A stretch of 64,000 nucleotides of DNA from Sinorhizobium meliloti. GTDB lineage: Bacteria > Pseudomonadota > Alphaproteobacteria > Rhizobiales > Rhizobiaceae. The DNA is taken from the NCBI RefSeq assembly GCF_035610345.1, contig NZ_CP141213.1, positions 1,550,001 through 1,614,000 of the forward strand, read 5' to 3'. Positions 54,368 to 63,435 of this stretch are shown in pieces (position 1 is the stretch's first letter; the number at the start of each line of letters is the position of its first letter). The translations under genes and the position numbers were made by a program. The notes under the pieces are model-generated. The model saw only the letters and a program-made list of their open reading frames with translations, was not told where the DNA came from and ran no database searches.

Positions 54368-55138
54368 TCAGCTGTGAACGGCTTTGATGAACTCCGCCGT
54401 TCGGGCGCTTTTCGGGGTGCTGAGAACCTCCGATGCCAAGCCTGTTTCGACCACCTTGCCGGTCTCCATGAAGGTGACGGTATTCGCCACGTTGCGGGCG
54501 AAGCCGAGCTCATGGGTGACGACGATCATCGTCATGCCGGAAGCGGCAAGGTCCCGCATCACATCGAGCACTTCCGACACCAGTTCAGGGTCGAGCGCCG
54601 ATGTGGGTTCGTCGAAGAGAATGAGGTCCGGCCGCATGCCCATGGCGCGGGCGATCGCGACGCGCTGCTGCTGGCCCCCGGAAAGCTCGGAAGGGTAATG
54701 GTTCGCCTTGTCCGCCAGGCCCACCCGCTCCAGCAATACCGACGCCCTGTCGCGCGCTTCCTTCACCGGCTCGCCGAGCACCTGCACCGGCCCCTCGGTG
54801 ATGTTTTCCAGGGCGGTCTTGTGCGGGAACAGGTTGAAGCGCTGGAAGACCATGCCGATCCGCCGCCGCTGGCGCGAAATCTCCGCATCGCTGATCTCGT
54901 GGAGATTGTTGCCGTCGCGGCGGTAGCCGATCAGTTCGTCCTCAACCCAGATCGCTCCGCCGTCCATCCGCTCCAAAAGATTGATGCAGCGCAGAAGCGT
55001 GCTCTTGCCCGAGCCCGAAGGACCGATGATGCAGCTCACCTCCCCGCGGGCGACGTCCAGGCTGACCTTGTCGAGGGCGCGGAACGTGCCGTAGTTCTTC
55101 GTGACGTCGATAGCCTTGACGAGAATATCCTGGTTCAT
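54368..55138 (-). CDS. Polar amino-acid ABC transporter ATPase
   Basis: 256 aa from the ATG at 55138 (MNQDILVKAIDVTKNYGTFR). Walker A GPSGSGKSTLLRC, Q-loop MVFQRFNLFPHKTA, signature [19 protein letters not shown], Walker [18 protein letters not shown]-loop VVTHELGF. Works with the permease at 55147. Confidence 0.95.
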   Translation of the reverse strand: MNQDILVKAIDVTKNYGTFRALDKVSLDVARGEVSCIIGPSGSGKSTLLRCINLLERMDGGAIWVEDELIGYRRDGNNLHEISDAEISRQRRRIGMVFQRFNLFPHKTALENITEGPVQVLGEPVKEARDRASVLLERVGLADKANHYPSELSGGQQQRVAIARAMGMRPDLILFDEPTSALDPELVSEVLDVMRDLAASGMTMIVVTHELGFARNVANTVTFMETGKVVETGLASEVLSTPKSARTAEFIKAVHS

Positions 55139-55146
55139 GACCGACC

Positions 55147-56019
55147 TTACATGGACGAGCGGATCGATTTCGAACCGCGGCCGAAATAGCGCTCGATATA
55201 GTGCTGCCCTATCGAGAGCACGGAGACGACGAGCAGGTACCAGAAGCTCGCGACGAGCAGCAGCTCCAGGACGCGGGTATTGGCGAAATAGATGATCTGC
55301 GCATTGTGGAGGATCTCGGAATACTGGATGACGCTGGCGAGCGACGTCAGCTTCACCATGCCGATCACCTCGTTGCCGACTGGCGGCACCATGACGCGCA
55401 TCGCCTGCGGTAGGACGATACGGCGCAGCATCATCATCTGCGTCATGCCGATCGTGCGCGCAGCCTCGTACTGACCGCTGTCGACGGACAGAAGCCCGCT
55501 TCGCACGACCTCCGAAGTATAGGCGCCCTGGGATATGCCGAGCCCGAGTACGGCGGCGACGAAGGGCGTCATGACGTCCACCGTCCTGAACTCGAACAAT
55601 CCCGGAATACCGAGCGTCGGGAAGATGAGCGCCAGGTTGAACCACAGCATCAACTGGAGCAGCGCCGGGGCGCCGCGAAAGACCCAAATATAACCGATGG
55701 CGATCGACGACAGCACCGGATTGCCTGATATCCGCATGATGGCGATGACGACGCCGAGGACGATGCCGAGGCCCATGGCGGCAACGGTCATCAGCAGGGT
55801 GTTGTAAAGGCCGGCGAGGATTGCGGGTGCGAACAGAAAATCGCGCACATAGCTCCATTCGATCTGCCCGACGCTGAAGGCCCGCACGAGACCCGCAAAC
55901 AGCAGGAGCACGATGCCCGCCGCAATCATCCGCCCGATATGGCGCTTCGGCACCAGTTTCAGGTGGGCGATCTCGTATTTGGAATCCGCAGGCGGAGTTG
56001 CGAGGCTTGCCACATTCAT
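55147..56019 (-). CDS. Polar amino-acid ABC transporter permease
   Basis: 290 aa. The extra N-terminal cytoplasmic part (KYEIAHLKLVPKRHIGRMIA) is followed by five or six membrane segments. GYIWVFRGAPALLQLMLWFN and the loop SVDSGQYEAARTIGMTQMMM identify a PAAT permease. A single permease gene suggests a homodimeric channel. It overlaps the argH gene by ATGA. Confidence 0.93.
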   Translation of the reverse strand: MNVASLATPPADSKYEIAHLKLVPKRHIGRMIAAGIVLLLFAGLVRAFSVGQIEWSYVRDFLFAPAILAGLYNTLLMTVAAMGLGIVLGVVIAIMRISGNPVLSSIAIGYIWVFRGAPALLQLMLWFNLALIFPTLGIPGLFEFRTVDVMTPFVAAVLGLGISQGAYTSEVVRSGLLSVDSGQYEAARTIGMTQMMMLRRIVLPQAMRVMVPPVGNEVIGMVKLTSLASVIQYSEILHNAQIIYFANTRVLELLLVASFWYLLVVSVLSIGQHYIERYFGRGSKSIRSSM

Positions 56020-57482
56020 CGGCGTCGCGCCTCCTCTGCGCCGTTCTTCGCTCCCGCGAAGGCCCCGCCGCCGGCCGGGCCGCCGGCAAAGGCGCGGCAG
56101 CCGGCAAGCGCCGTTTCGAAGCGGGCGATCTGCTCGCGAACCCGCTCCGGCGCCGTTGCACCGTAGCCGTTTCTGCTCGCAAGCGCCTTTTCGAGCGCCA
56201 TTGCCGCAAGCATCTCCGGCTGAAGCCGCGGATCGATCCCCGGCAGATCCTCAGCCGTCAGGCCGGCAAGGTCGTGGCCGCGCTCTTCGCAATAACGCAC
56301 CACTGCGCCGGTGATCTCGTGCGCTTCGGCGAAAGGCACGTCCCGGCCCACCAGCCAGTCGGCCACTTCGGTCGCGAGCGTGAAGCCCTTCGGCGCCTCG
56401 TCGCGCAGCTTCTCCACGTCGAATTCCAGCGTTCCCACCATGCCGGCAAAGGCGGGCAGGACCAGTTCGAGAACGTCGATCGTCTCGAACAGGCTGCGCT
56501 TGTCCTCGGCGAGATCGCGATTATAGGCGAGTGGCATCGCCTTCATGGTCGCGAGGAAGCCGGCGATGTTGCCGATCAGCGTGCCCGACATGCCGCGCGT
56601 CAGCTCGGCGACGTCGGGGTTCTTCTTCTGCGGCATGATCGAGGAGCCGGTGGAATAGGAATCATGCAGCCGTACCCAGCTGAACTGCTTGGAGCTCCAG
56701 AGGCAGATTTCCTCCGCAAGCCGCGAGAGATCCACCGCCACCAGCGAGCAGATGAAGAGAAATTCGGCGACGTGATCGCGCGCGGCGACGGCATCGATGG
56801 AGTTCTCGCAAGCGGCCGAATAGCCGAGATCGATGGCGGAGAGATCGGGGCGGCGCGCAATGCCGGAGCCGGCCAGCGCGGCCGCACCCAGAGGCGAACG
56901 ATCGAAGCGGCGGTCCCAATCGGCAAAACGCTGCAGGTCGCGCAGCAGCGACTGCGCATGCGCCATGAGGTGATGCCCGAGCACGACCGGCTGGGCCGGC
57001 TGAAGATGGGTAAAGCCGGGCATCACGGTCTCCGTATGCCGGGATGCCTGCTCCATCAGTGCTTCTTCGATGGCGATCACGCCCCGGGAAAGCTCCCGCG
57101 CCATGCGCCGCAGATAGAGGCGCGTATTGTTGGCCGTCTGGTCGTTGCGCGACCGCCCGGCGCGAAGCTTGCCGCCAAGCGTGCCGAGGCGCGCCATCAA
57201 CAGACGTTCGAGAAAGGTATGCAGATCCTCGTCGGCCGCAATAGGTTCTTCGCGGCCGGCACCGACATCGGCTTCGATGCCTTCCAGGGCCGCGCGTATC
57301 GCGGAGAATTCACTCTCGTCCAGGACGCCGGCCCGCTTCAACTCCGAAGCATGGGCGCGCGAACCTGCAATATCTTCCCTGTACAGGCGAAAGTAAGAGC
57401 GGGGCGCGCGGGACAGATTGGCAAGCGCTTCGGACGGTCCGGACTTGAATCGTCCACCCCAAAGCTGAGTGGGCTCAGTCAT
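56016..57482 (-). CDS. argH2: Argininosuccinate lyase homologue (aspartase/fumarase superfamily)
   Basis: 488 aa. It cleaves N-substituted aspartates to fumarate. The signature GSSIMPQKKNPDVAE with the catalytic Ser is at about residue 295; LWGGRFKSGPSEALANLSRA is at the start, and GFTHLQPAQPVVLGHHLMAH with the catalytic His near 162. It runs about 25 residues longer than typical ArgH, with an Ala/Gly-rich tail. Location in an amino-acid uptake operon and absence of other arg genes suggest a catabolic role such as iminodisuccinate or EDDS-type lyase, not arginine synthesis. A genuine argininosuccinate lyase paralogue remains possible. Confidence 0.88.
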   Translation of the reverse strand: MTEPTQLWGGRFKSGPSEALANLSRAPRSYFRLYREDIAGSRAHASELKRAGVLDESEFSAIRAALEGIEADVGAGREEPIAADEDLHTFLERLLMARLGTLGGKLRAGRSRNDQTANNTRLYLRRMARELSRGVIAIEEALMEQASRHTETVMPGFTHLQPAQPVVLGHHLMAHAQSLLRDLQRFADWDRRFDRSPLGAAALAGSGIARRPDLSAIDLGYSAACENSIDAVAARDHVAEFLFICSLVAVDLSRLAEEICLWSSKQFSWVRLHDSYSTGSSIMPQKKNPDVAELTRGMSGTLIGNIAGFLATMKAMPLAYNRDLAEDKRSLFETIDVLELVLPAFAGMVGTLEFDVEKLRDEAPKGFTLATEVADWLVGRDVPFAEAHEITGAVVRYCEERGHDLAGLTAEDLPGIDPRLQPEMLAAMALEKALASRNGYGATAPERVREQIARFETALAGCRAFAGGPAGGGAFAGAKNGAEEARRR

Positions 57483-57666
57483 CTTCGTTCCCTTTATTTG
57501 TCATTCTTTCGAAGAAGCTCCCACGGGTGGCATATCCCGGCAAGCGAAGTTATTTCACCAAGCTATGACAAAAACGACTAGCCTTGCTCCGGGCACTTAT
57601 TTAGGGTCTGCGCAAAGAACGGGGCGGAGCGGACCCGCATCGGCTGAATCTGGCGGAGGAATTTTC
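57483..57666. promoter_or_regulatory. Divergent spacer between argH2 operon and LysR gene
   Basis: 184 bp separating oppositely directed genes. It contains an imperfect palindrome TTCTTTCGAAGAA near 57505-57517 and an A+T-rich stretch near 57550-57605. LysR regulators usually bind such divergent promoters. No small gene visible. Confidence 0.4.
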
Positions 57667-58569
57667 ATGGCTTCGGGACGGCGGCGCTTGCCTTCGACGA
57701 CCGCGCTTCAGGTGCTGCTTGCGGTGGCCGAAAGGGGATCGACGAGCGCTGCCGCCGAAAGCACGTCGCTGTCGCAGAGCGCCGTCAGCAAGCAATTGCT
57801 GTCGCTCGAAGAGCTGATCGGCAGCCCCGTCTTCGTCCGGACACCGCGCGGAATGATCCCGACGGAGGTCGGGACGATCTATATCGAACAGGCGCGCACC
57901 GCATTGAAGGCGATGGAGGACGCCGCCCTTCGCGTCGCCCGCCTAAAACCGGGCCCGCGCGTGCTGAGATTGCAGGTGCCGCCCATTTTCGGGGACCGGT
58001 GGCTGCTGCCGCGCTTCCTTCGCTTTACCGAGCAGCACCCGGAGATCGAGGTGCAGTTCACGACGTTCGTTTCTCCGACACAGTCCCAGACGCCCGATGC
58101 GATATTCCGTTTCCTGAGCGAACCGCTGCCGGACGAGGAGACCAGCTATCTCTTCGGGCGCGAGGTTCTTGTCGTCAGCGCCCCTTCCTACTGGGAGAAG
58201 AACGGCACTCCGGAGACGATCGAAGATCTCGCCTACGGCATCATGCTGGAGCACCCGCAGACGCCGCTGCACTGGAATTATTTCGCCAAAGGTCATGGCA
58301 AGGACGACCTCGCGGTCCGGCACACCACGCGCTTCGGCTATTATACAATGGTGATCCGGGCGGCACTTGCCGGACAGGGAATGGCCTTGATCCCGCGCGG
58401 CCTTATCCTCGATGACCTGGCGGCGGGAAAGCTCGTCAATCCGAACGGCTTCGGATATCGAAGCGACCATGGCTACTGGTTCGCAAAACCGCGGGACATC
58501 GCGCCGAGTGCTTCCATGCGGACTTTCGAGGCATGGCTGATGGCGGAAGCCGAAGGCATGGGCGACTGA
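57667..58569 (+). CDS. LysR-family transcriptional regulator (GcvA-like)
   Basis: 300 aa from the ATG at 57667 (MASGRRRLPSTTALQVLLAV), with GGAGGAA upstream; the frame opens 198 nt earlier but those codons look like spacer. HTH in STSAAAESTSLSQSAVSKQL; RVLRLQVPPIFGDRWLLPRF starts the effector domain. Divergent from argH2, hence the likely activator of the lyase and uptake operon. Confidence 0.92.
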   Translation: MASGRRRLPSTTALQVLLAVAERGSTSAAAESTSLSQSAVSKQLLSLEELIGSPVFVRTPRGMIPTEVGTIYIEQARTALKAMEDAALRVARLKPGPRVLRLQVPPIFGDRWLLPRFLRFTEQHPEIEVQFTTFVSPTQSQTPDAIFRFLSEPLPDEETSYLFGREVLVVSAPSYWEKNGTPETIEDLAYGIMLEHPQTPLHWNYFAKGHGKDDLAVRHTTRFGYYTMVIRAALAGQGMALIPRGLILDDLAAGKLVNPNGFGYRSDHGYWFAKPRDIAPSASMRTFEAWLMAEAEGMGD

Positions 58570-58599
58570 GGCTCCCGGCCCGGGTCGTGGCGCGCCCGC

Positions 58600-59070
58600 T
58601 CAGCCCGCCAGCCGCGCGAGCGCCTCTCCGTCGAGCCGGAAGAAGACCTTGTCCGGTTTGCGTGCGCCGCCCAATTCTTCATAGAAGGAGAGGAGCCGTG
58701 TGTTTTCTGCCTCCGCGGTCCAATCGATGCGCGTGAGCCCGCGCTCCTTCGCCAGGCTGGCGAGCTTCTGCATCAAGGCCCGGCCGAGGCCGCGGCCCCG
58801 CTGAGATCCGCTGACGTAGAGTTCCTTCAGAAAGACGCCCGGCTTCAGGCCCGGCCCGGGGTAAATCGCGGAGAAGGCGGCGAAACCGAGCACCGAACGA
58901 TGCTCCTCGGCGACGAGGATCTCCGCGCCCGGCGGCATGGCTTCAAGCCCCGCGATTATCTCGGCGCGCGGCGGACAGGCCACGCGGTAATGCGCCTGCA
59001 TTTCCTCCATGAGGGTCGCAAGTGCGGGGAAGGCCGCGTCATTGGCGTGCAGCAGGCGGATCGGCGTCAC
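58600..59070 (-). CDS. GNAT-family N-acetyltransferase
   Basis: 156 aa from a GTG at 59070 (VTPIRLLHANDAAFPALATL) with GAGGGA 6 nt upstream. The acetyl-CoA site is seen in FLKELYVSGSQRGRGLGRAL, then MQKLASLAKERGLTRIDWTA. Substrate unknown. Starts 11 bp after the lysozyme stop, on the same strand, so likely co-transcribed. Confidence 0.88.
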   Translation of the reverse strand: MTPIRLLHANDAAFPALATLMEEMQAHYRVACPPRAEIIAGLEAMPPGAEILVAEEHRSVLGFAAFSAIYPGPGLKPGVFLKELYVSGSQRGRGLGRALMQKLASLAKERGLTRIDWTAEAENTRLLSFYEELGGARKPDKVFFRLDGEALARLAG

Positions 59071-59080
59071 TTCTATTCCC

Positions 59081-60091
59081 TCAGCTCGAGCGCGCCGCCA
59101 CCCAGTTGTGCCAGTCTTCCTCGCTGCCGTTGAAGACGTTGAGGTCGATCCGCCCGTCGACGCCGTGGGACAGGCCCGAGCCCGAATATTGCCAGAAGAT
59201 CCATTTGCGCCCGGGATAAACCTTGGACGGGTGCGCCGCGACCGAGCGCAGCCAGAAGGGATGATTGGGGAACGCGCCCTGCAGATTGTCGCGGTAGAAG
59301 TCCGGCGCGGTATAGATGATCGGGCGCTGGCCGTAGTGGCGCTCCAGCTTGTCCATGAAGACCTGCATCTTTTCCCGCACCCGCTCCGGCGACGGACGCC
59401 GCTTGCAGCTCGACTCGCCGTTCCACTCGACATCGATGACGGGCGGAAGCGCGCTCGGATCCCGGGGCACGTTGCGGATGAACCAGTCCGCCTGCTCGCC
59501 GGCCGTGCGGCACCAATAGAAGAAGTGGTAGGCGCCGCGTTTCAGCCCGGCCTCGTCGGCCCGGCGCCAGTTCTTCTTGAACATGGGATCGAGATGGTCG
59601 CCGCCGTCGGTCGCCTTGATATAGGCGAAGTTGGCGCCTTGCGTGCGCAGCTTCGCCCAGTTGATTTCGCCCTGCCATCGCGAAACGTCGACGCCGTGAA
59701 CGGCGAGTTTGCGCGGCGACCGGGTACCGAAATTGATCGGATGGGCATCGCGGAAGCTGTGGCTGTAGACGCGCGAGCGGCCGCGCGGCTCGCGCGCGGG
59801 ATTTTCAGGAGCGAGCATCGCAATGGGTCGCTCGGCCGGAACCGGCATGCCCACCGTCCTTTCCGCCGGCATGAAGGCCTGCGGCTCGGGAACGGTTCCC
59901 GCCCAGGCGAGCGCCTCCGGCTGAGGCGCCGCTTGCGCGGCAGCGGCACTGACCTCCGCCGAAGGAACCGGACTTGCCGGACGGGCGACGGAGCTCGTCG
60001 TCTCGCGCGAGGGCCTGCTCCCCCCGAAGCCGCAGCTCGTTAGTGCCAGGCAGGTTATGACGATCGCTGAGACAGCCGAAAAAGGACGCAT
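59081..60091 (-). CDS. GH25-family lysozyme, lipoprotein
   Basis: 336 aa from the ATG at 60091 (MRPFSAVSAIVITCLALTSC); an ATG 21 nt upstream is possible. The signal sequence ends in lipobox LTSC, so it is probably an outer-membrane or periplasmic lipoprotein. A Pro/Ala-rich linker of about 100 residues precedes the GH25 domain: VHGVDVSRWQGEINWAKLRT and PVIDVEWNGE with the acidic active-site pair, and KWIFWQYSGSGLSHGVDGRI at the end. It cleaves peptidoglycan; GH25 enzymes are often of phage or cell-wall remodelling origin. Confidence 0.9.
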   Translation of the reverse strand: MRPFSAVSAIVITCLALTSCGFGGSRPSRETTSSVARPASPVPSAEVSAAAAQAAPQPEALAWAGTVPEPQAFMPAERTVGMPVPAERPIAMLAPENPAREPRGRSRVYSHSFRDAHPINFGTRSPRKLAVHGVDVSRWQGEINWAKLRTQGANFAYIKATDGGDHLDPMFKKNWRRADEAGLKRGAYHFFYWCRTAGEQADWFIRNVPRDPSALPPVIDVEWNGESSCKRRPSPERVREKMQVFMDKLERHYGQRPIIYTAPDFYRDNLQGAFPNHPFWLRSVAAHPSKVYPGRKWIFWQYSGSGLSHGVDGRIDLNVFNGSEEDWHNWVAARSS

Positions 60092-60253
60092 GAGGACCCG
60101 CACGCAATACAAAAGCCGACGGCAACCGCGCCGTCAGGACCCACTGACGAGACTTGCTAACGGGAAATTACCAAGAAAGATTGAATCCAATCTTTACGCG
60201 GGCAGAGTTGCGAGGCCGAAAGTGCCGCAAGCGGATGAGGAGCGATTTCGCTC

Positions 60254-61384
60254 TCAGCGGAAACTCGCAAGAAACAGCCGGTTGAGCTCTTCGACCACGA
60301 GCCTCGGCCTTTCCCGGTTCCGCAGCCCCTTGTTCAGGCGGTCCGAGCCCGCCTGCTGGAAGGTCATGTAGCCGTCGTGGCGTGGCCGCAGCCAGGCGCC
60401 TTCGAGCGTCGCCCGCGTCGCGCGGTAGAAATCATGGGTCGCCGCATTAACGGTATCGTCCTGCCAGGCCTCCCCATGGCCGGGCTGGCCGCCGGATGCC
60501 GCATAGAGGCCGCGCTGCACGCCGCCGCTTGCAACCCAAAAGGCGAAATCAATCGCCTGTTCCGGCGCCTGCGAAAAGGCCGAGACGGCTATGCCCGTCC
60601 CGCCGAGCGCCGAGCCGACCGGCCCGGCAGTACCGACGGTCGGGAAATCGCCAAAGCGGACGAGCGCCGGGCGAAAGCCGGCTATGGAATAGCTGACATA
60701 GCCGTAGATAAGCGGCGCGCAGGCGGCGGGCGAGGCCTCGGCCGCCATGACCTCGAGCACCGCGATCGGGTCCATTCCGAAGCATGCGGGGTCGATGAGT
60801 GCCGAGATTTCCTGCAGCAGCTCGACCGCCATGGCACCGGTTTCGGCGTCGACGAGATCGCCCTTACCGGCGCTGCGGCAAGGACGGCCGAGATTGCCGC
60901 AGAGCGTGTAAAAACTCATCAGCGAATGCGGCGGCCTGAGCGGCAGGAGGACGCCGCCGCTGCGCGCGAGCGCGAGCATATCCCGCCAGGTCTGAAGGCG
61001 ATCCGTCCGGTCCGGCCGCCAGGCCTGCACCTGGGTCGCCGCGTCGATCGGAAAGGCCCATTGCCGTTCGTTCCACGCGTAGCTCCGATAGGACGGGCCG
61101 ACGCTTGCCGCCGAGAGCGCCTGCCGCTCCGCCTCGCGGCCCGCCACGTCCAGGGGCAGCAGGCAATTCTCGCCGGTGATCTGCCCCACATGCGGATGGT
61201 CGATGACGATCAGGTCATAGTTCCTGGCCAGGGTCTCGACCGGAAAGGTCTCGAAATCCTGCAGCGACCGCTTCTCCCAACGGATCTCGACGCCTGACTT
61301 TTCCTGCCAGGATTGCGAGCAGGCCACCATCGGATCATAGCCGCGCGGGTGGTTCCAGGTCATTCCCTTGAGGACGACGCTCAT
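60254..61384 (-). CDS. Solute-binding-like protein without signal peptide
   Basis: 376 aa. The fold of a family-1 extracellular binding protein is recognisable (VLKGMTWNHPRGYDPMVACS, YDLIVIDHPHVGQITGENCL, and the LGGTGIAVSAFSQAPEQAID segment), yet the N-terminus MSVVLKGMTWNHPRG is hydrophilic and no signal peptide is present upstream. No permease or ATPase adjoins it. Its ATG overlaps the CoA-transferase stop by ATGA. Possibly a cytoplasmic sensor, or a binding protein whose export signal was lost. Function unknown. Confidence 0.8.
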   Translation of the reverse strand: MSVVLKGMTWNHPRGYDPMVACSQSWQEKSGVEIRWEKRSLQDFETFPVETLARNYDLIVIDHPHVGQITGENCLLPLDVAGREAERQALSAASVGPSYRSYAWNERQWAFPIDAATQVQAWRPDRTDRLQTWRDMLALARSGGVLLPLRPPHSLMSFYTLCGNLGRPCRSAGKGDLVDAETGAMAVELLQEISALIDPACFGMDPIAVLEVMAAEASPAACAPLIYGYVSYSIAGFRPALVRFGDFPTVGTAGPVGSALGGTGIAVSAFSQAPEQAIDFAFWVASGGVQRGLYAASGGQPGHGEAWQDDTVNAATHDFYRATRATLEGAWLRPRHDGYMTFQQAGSDRLNKGLRNRERPRLVVEELNRLFLASFR

Positions 61385-62541
61385 AGTCCGAACTCCTCCC
61401 TGATCGAGCGGCCATGCTCACCGATGCGCGGGGCGGCGCGCTCGACGCGCGGGCGGCGGCCGTTGATCCTGAGCGGCGAGCGCGTGGTGGTGATCGATAC
61501 GTCGTCTTCGCGCATCACCGTCTGCAGCATGTCGAGCACCTGGAAGCCTTCGCTTTCCAGAAGCTCGTTCCAGTCGAGCACGCGCGCGCACCAGATATCG
61601 GCCGGTTCCAGCACCGCCAGCCATTCGTCGGCGGTGCTGAGCGCGATGCGGGCGGCAATCAGCGCCTTGATGCGGTCGCGCTCGGTAAACCACGAGGACG
61701 GGTCGTCGCGATAGGGGGCGAGTTCGTCGATCTGAAGCAGGTCCGCAAGCTTCGGGATCGGCGTCATGGCGATCGCGAGATAGCCGTCGCTCGCCGCATA
61801 AACGCCGTAGGGTGCGGCGAGATAGGCATGGGCGCTCCGGAATGCCGACCGCTTTGGCAGACGGCCGCCGTCGTTGAGATGCGTGGTCAATACCTCGAAC
61901 TGGAAATCGACAAGCGCCTCCAGGAGGCTCGTTTCGACGAGGCTTCCCTTGCCCGAAATGCCGCGCCGCACCAGCGCCGCGAGAATTCCTTGAGCGGCGG
62001 CGGCGCCGGCCAGCATGTCGCCGATCGCGAGCCCGAAGGGAACCGGCCCCTGCCCTTCGTCGCCGTTCAGCCACATGACGCCCGAGCGCGCCTGCGCCAG
62101 CAGATCCTGGCCGGGACGCTTCACCCAGGGGCCCTCCTCGCCATAACCGCTGATCGAGGTATAGACGATGCGCGGATTGATGGCCCTGACCGCCTCATAG
62201 TCCAGCCCCAGCCTTTCGATGACGCCCGGCCGGAAGTTCTGGATCACGACATCGGCCTGCGCGAGAAGCCGCTTCAGTGCGGCAAGATCGGCCTCGTTCT
62301 TGAGGTCTATCGCAAGGCTTTCCTTGGCGCGGTTGATCGCATGGAAAATGGTCGAGTCGCCGCCGATCTCGGTGTCGCTCAGATAAAGCCGGCGGGAAAG
62401 ATCGCCGCCATCCGGCCGCTCGATCTTGATCACCCGGGCGCCGAGATCCATCAGCCGCAGCGAACAATAGGGGCCGGAAAGAAACTGGCTCATGTCGACG
62501 ACCACCAGGCCTGAAAGCGGCAGTTCGGATTCTGTTGTCAT
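61381..62541 (-). CDS. Class III (CaiB/BaiF family) CoA-transferase
   Basis: 386 aa. Characteristic segments are GLVVVDMSQFLSGPYCSLRL, DLGARVIKIERPDGGDLSRR, INRAKESLAIDLKNEADL with the Asp that follows in family members, and PRIVYTSISGYGEEGPWVKR. It transfers CoA between carboxylic acids. Its partner acids are unknown. First gene of a two-gene unit with the binding-like protein; an operator-like palindrome lies 86 bp upstream. Confidence 0.92.
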   Translation of the reverse strand: MTTESELPLSGLVVVDMSQFLSGPYCSLRLMDLGARVIKIERPDGGDLSRRLYLSDTEIGGDSTIFHAINRAKESLAIDLKNEADLAALKRLLAQADVVIQNFRPGVIERLGLDYEAVRAINPRIVYTSISGYGEEGPWVKRPGQDLLAQARSGVMWLNGDEGQGPVPFGLAIGDMLAGAAAAQGILAALVRRGISGKGSLVETSLLEALVDFQFEVLTTHLNDGGRLPKRSAFRSAHAYLAAPYGVYAASDGYLAIAMTPIPKLADLLQIDELAPYRDDPSSWFTERDRIKALIAARIALSTADEWLAVLEPADIWCARVLDWNELLESEGFQVLDMLQTVMREDDVSITTTRSPLRINGRRPRVERAAPRIGEHGRSIREEFGL

Positions 62542-62626
62542 GCGTGGTTACTCTTCCCTTATGCAGCGGCAACCGGATGTGGACGCCATCCACCTGGACC
62601 AAACGAAGCGCTCTCGTCTTCTTATT

Positions 62627-62641
62627 TGAATACTTAATTCA
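62627..62641. promoter_or_regulatory. Palindrome upstream of the CoA-transferase gene
   Basis: TGAAT (62627-62631) and ATTCA (62637-62641) flank ACTTA in an A+T-rich patch. Possible operator or promoter region for the CoA-transferase unit. The gap 62542-63435 otherwise contains only a decayed SRAP gene. Confidence 0.35.
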
Positions 62642-62889
62642 CATATAGGTGGCTTTGACAAGCCGCAAAAGGGACCGAATTCGCTGCGTGGCGCGGCTGA
62701 CTGCCGGAAGGGAAACAACGGAAGGACTGGCGATACCTAAACGGATTGGGAGACGCGCTGGCGCCATCGAGAGGCGCCCGGAATGGCGCGCATGGGCAAC
62801 ACGTTACAGGGCTCACCGGCTCCGCGGCATTTCCTGCAACAAGCTTCTGTCCAAGATGGCGTCTGGCCAGAACAAGCCGAATGGGACGC

Positions 62890-63345
62890 AGACCCGTCCA
62901 GTATCGCCTGAACCGGAGAGGTTGGATGTCGCGAGACCTGGAAAGTCCCTGCCGGCTGCGGCCGCAGAATTTCGTCTTCGCGGAACAGTCCGTCGGCCAG
63001 GCCATGCGTTGACGGCGGGTGAGTACCGCCATCTGGCGGTCGTGGTACGGCGCGAGATCGGCATTCGGCTCCATCGTCAGGATGGCATACTCCGGCCGGG
63101 CCGGGTCGCCGGCCGCCAAATCCCCGCGAAATGAACCAGTCACCTTTGGTGAGCGAGAAGCTGAAGTTCCTATGGCGAAACTCGGACGCGGGCACCCAGG
63201 CAGCGGCGGGCGGGGAACGTCCGGCCTTCCGATCGGACGCCGTTCACGGCGCCCGCCAACGTCGCGCGGTCGCAGGCCACACGGCCGCTCCACCATCGCC
63301 ACTTCGCCGTCATGGCGCCTTATGATAACGTGGCGCTCGTCGAGC
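62890..63345 (-). pseudogene. Decayed SRAP (HMCES/YedK-like) gene
   Basis: Fragments in all three minus frames line up with SRAP proteins: VRSEGRTFPARRCL, then VPASEFRHRNFSFSLTKGDW, then EYAILTMEPNADLAPYHDRQ (containing the active-site His), then EDEILRPQPAGTFQV. Changes of frame occur near 63195, 63130 and 63000, and the start is missing, so at least three frameshifts make this non-functional. Limits are approximate. It lies head-to-head with an intact SRAP gene at 63436. Confidence 0.7.
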
Positions 63346-63435
63346 GGACTTCGGACTGGAAACCTTCGCGCGCGTCATAATTAGAACATGCCAGGAACAC
63401 GATTCGGAGACAATCGGACCTGAGACGGAGGATGC

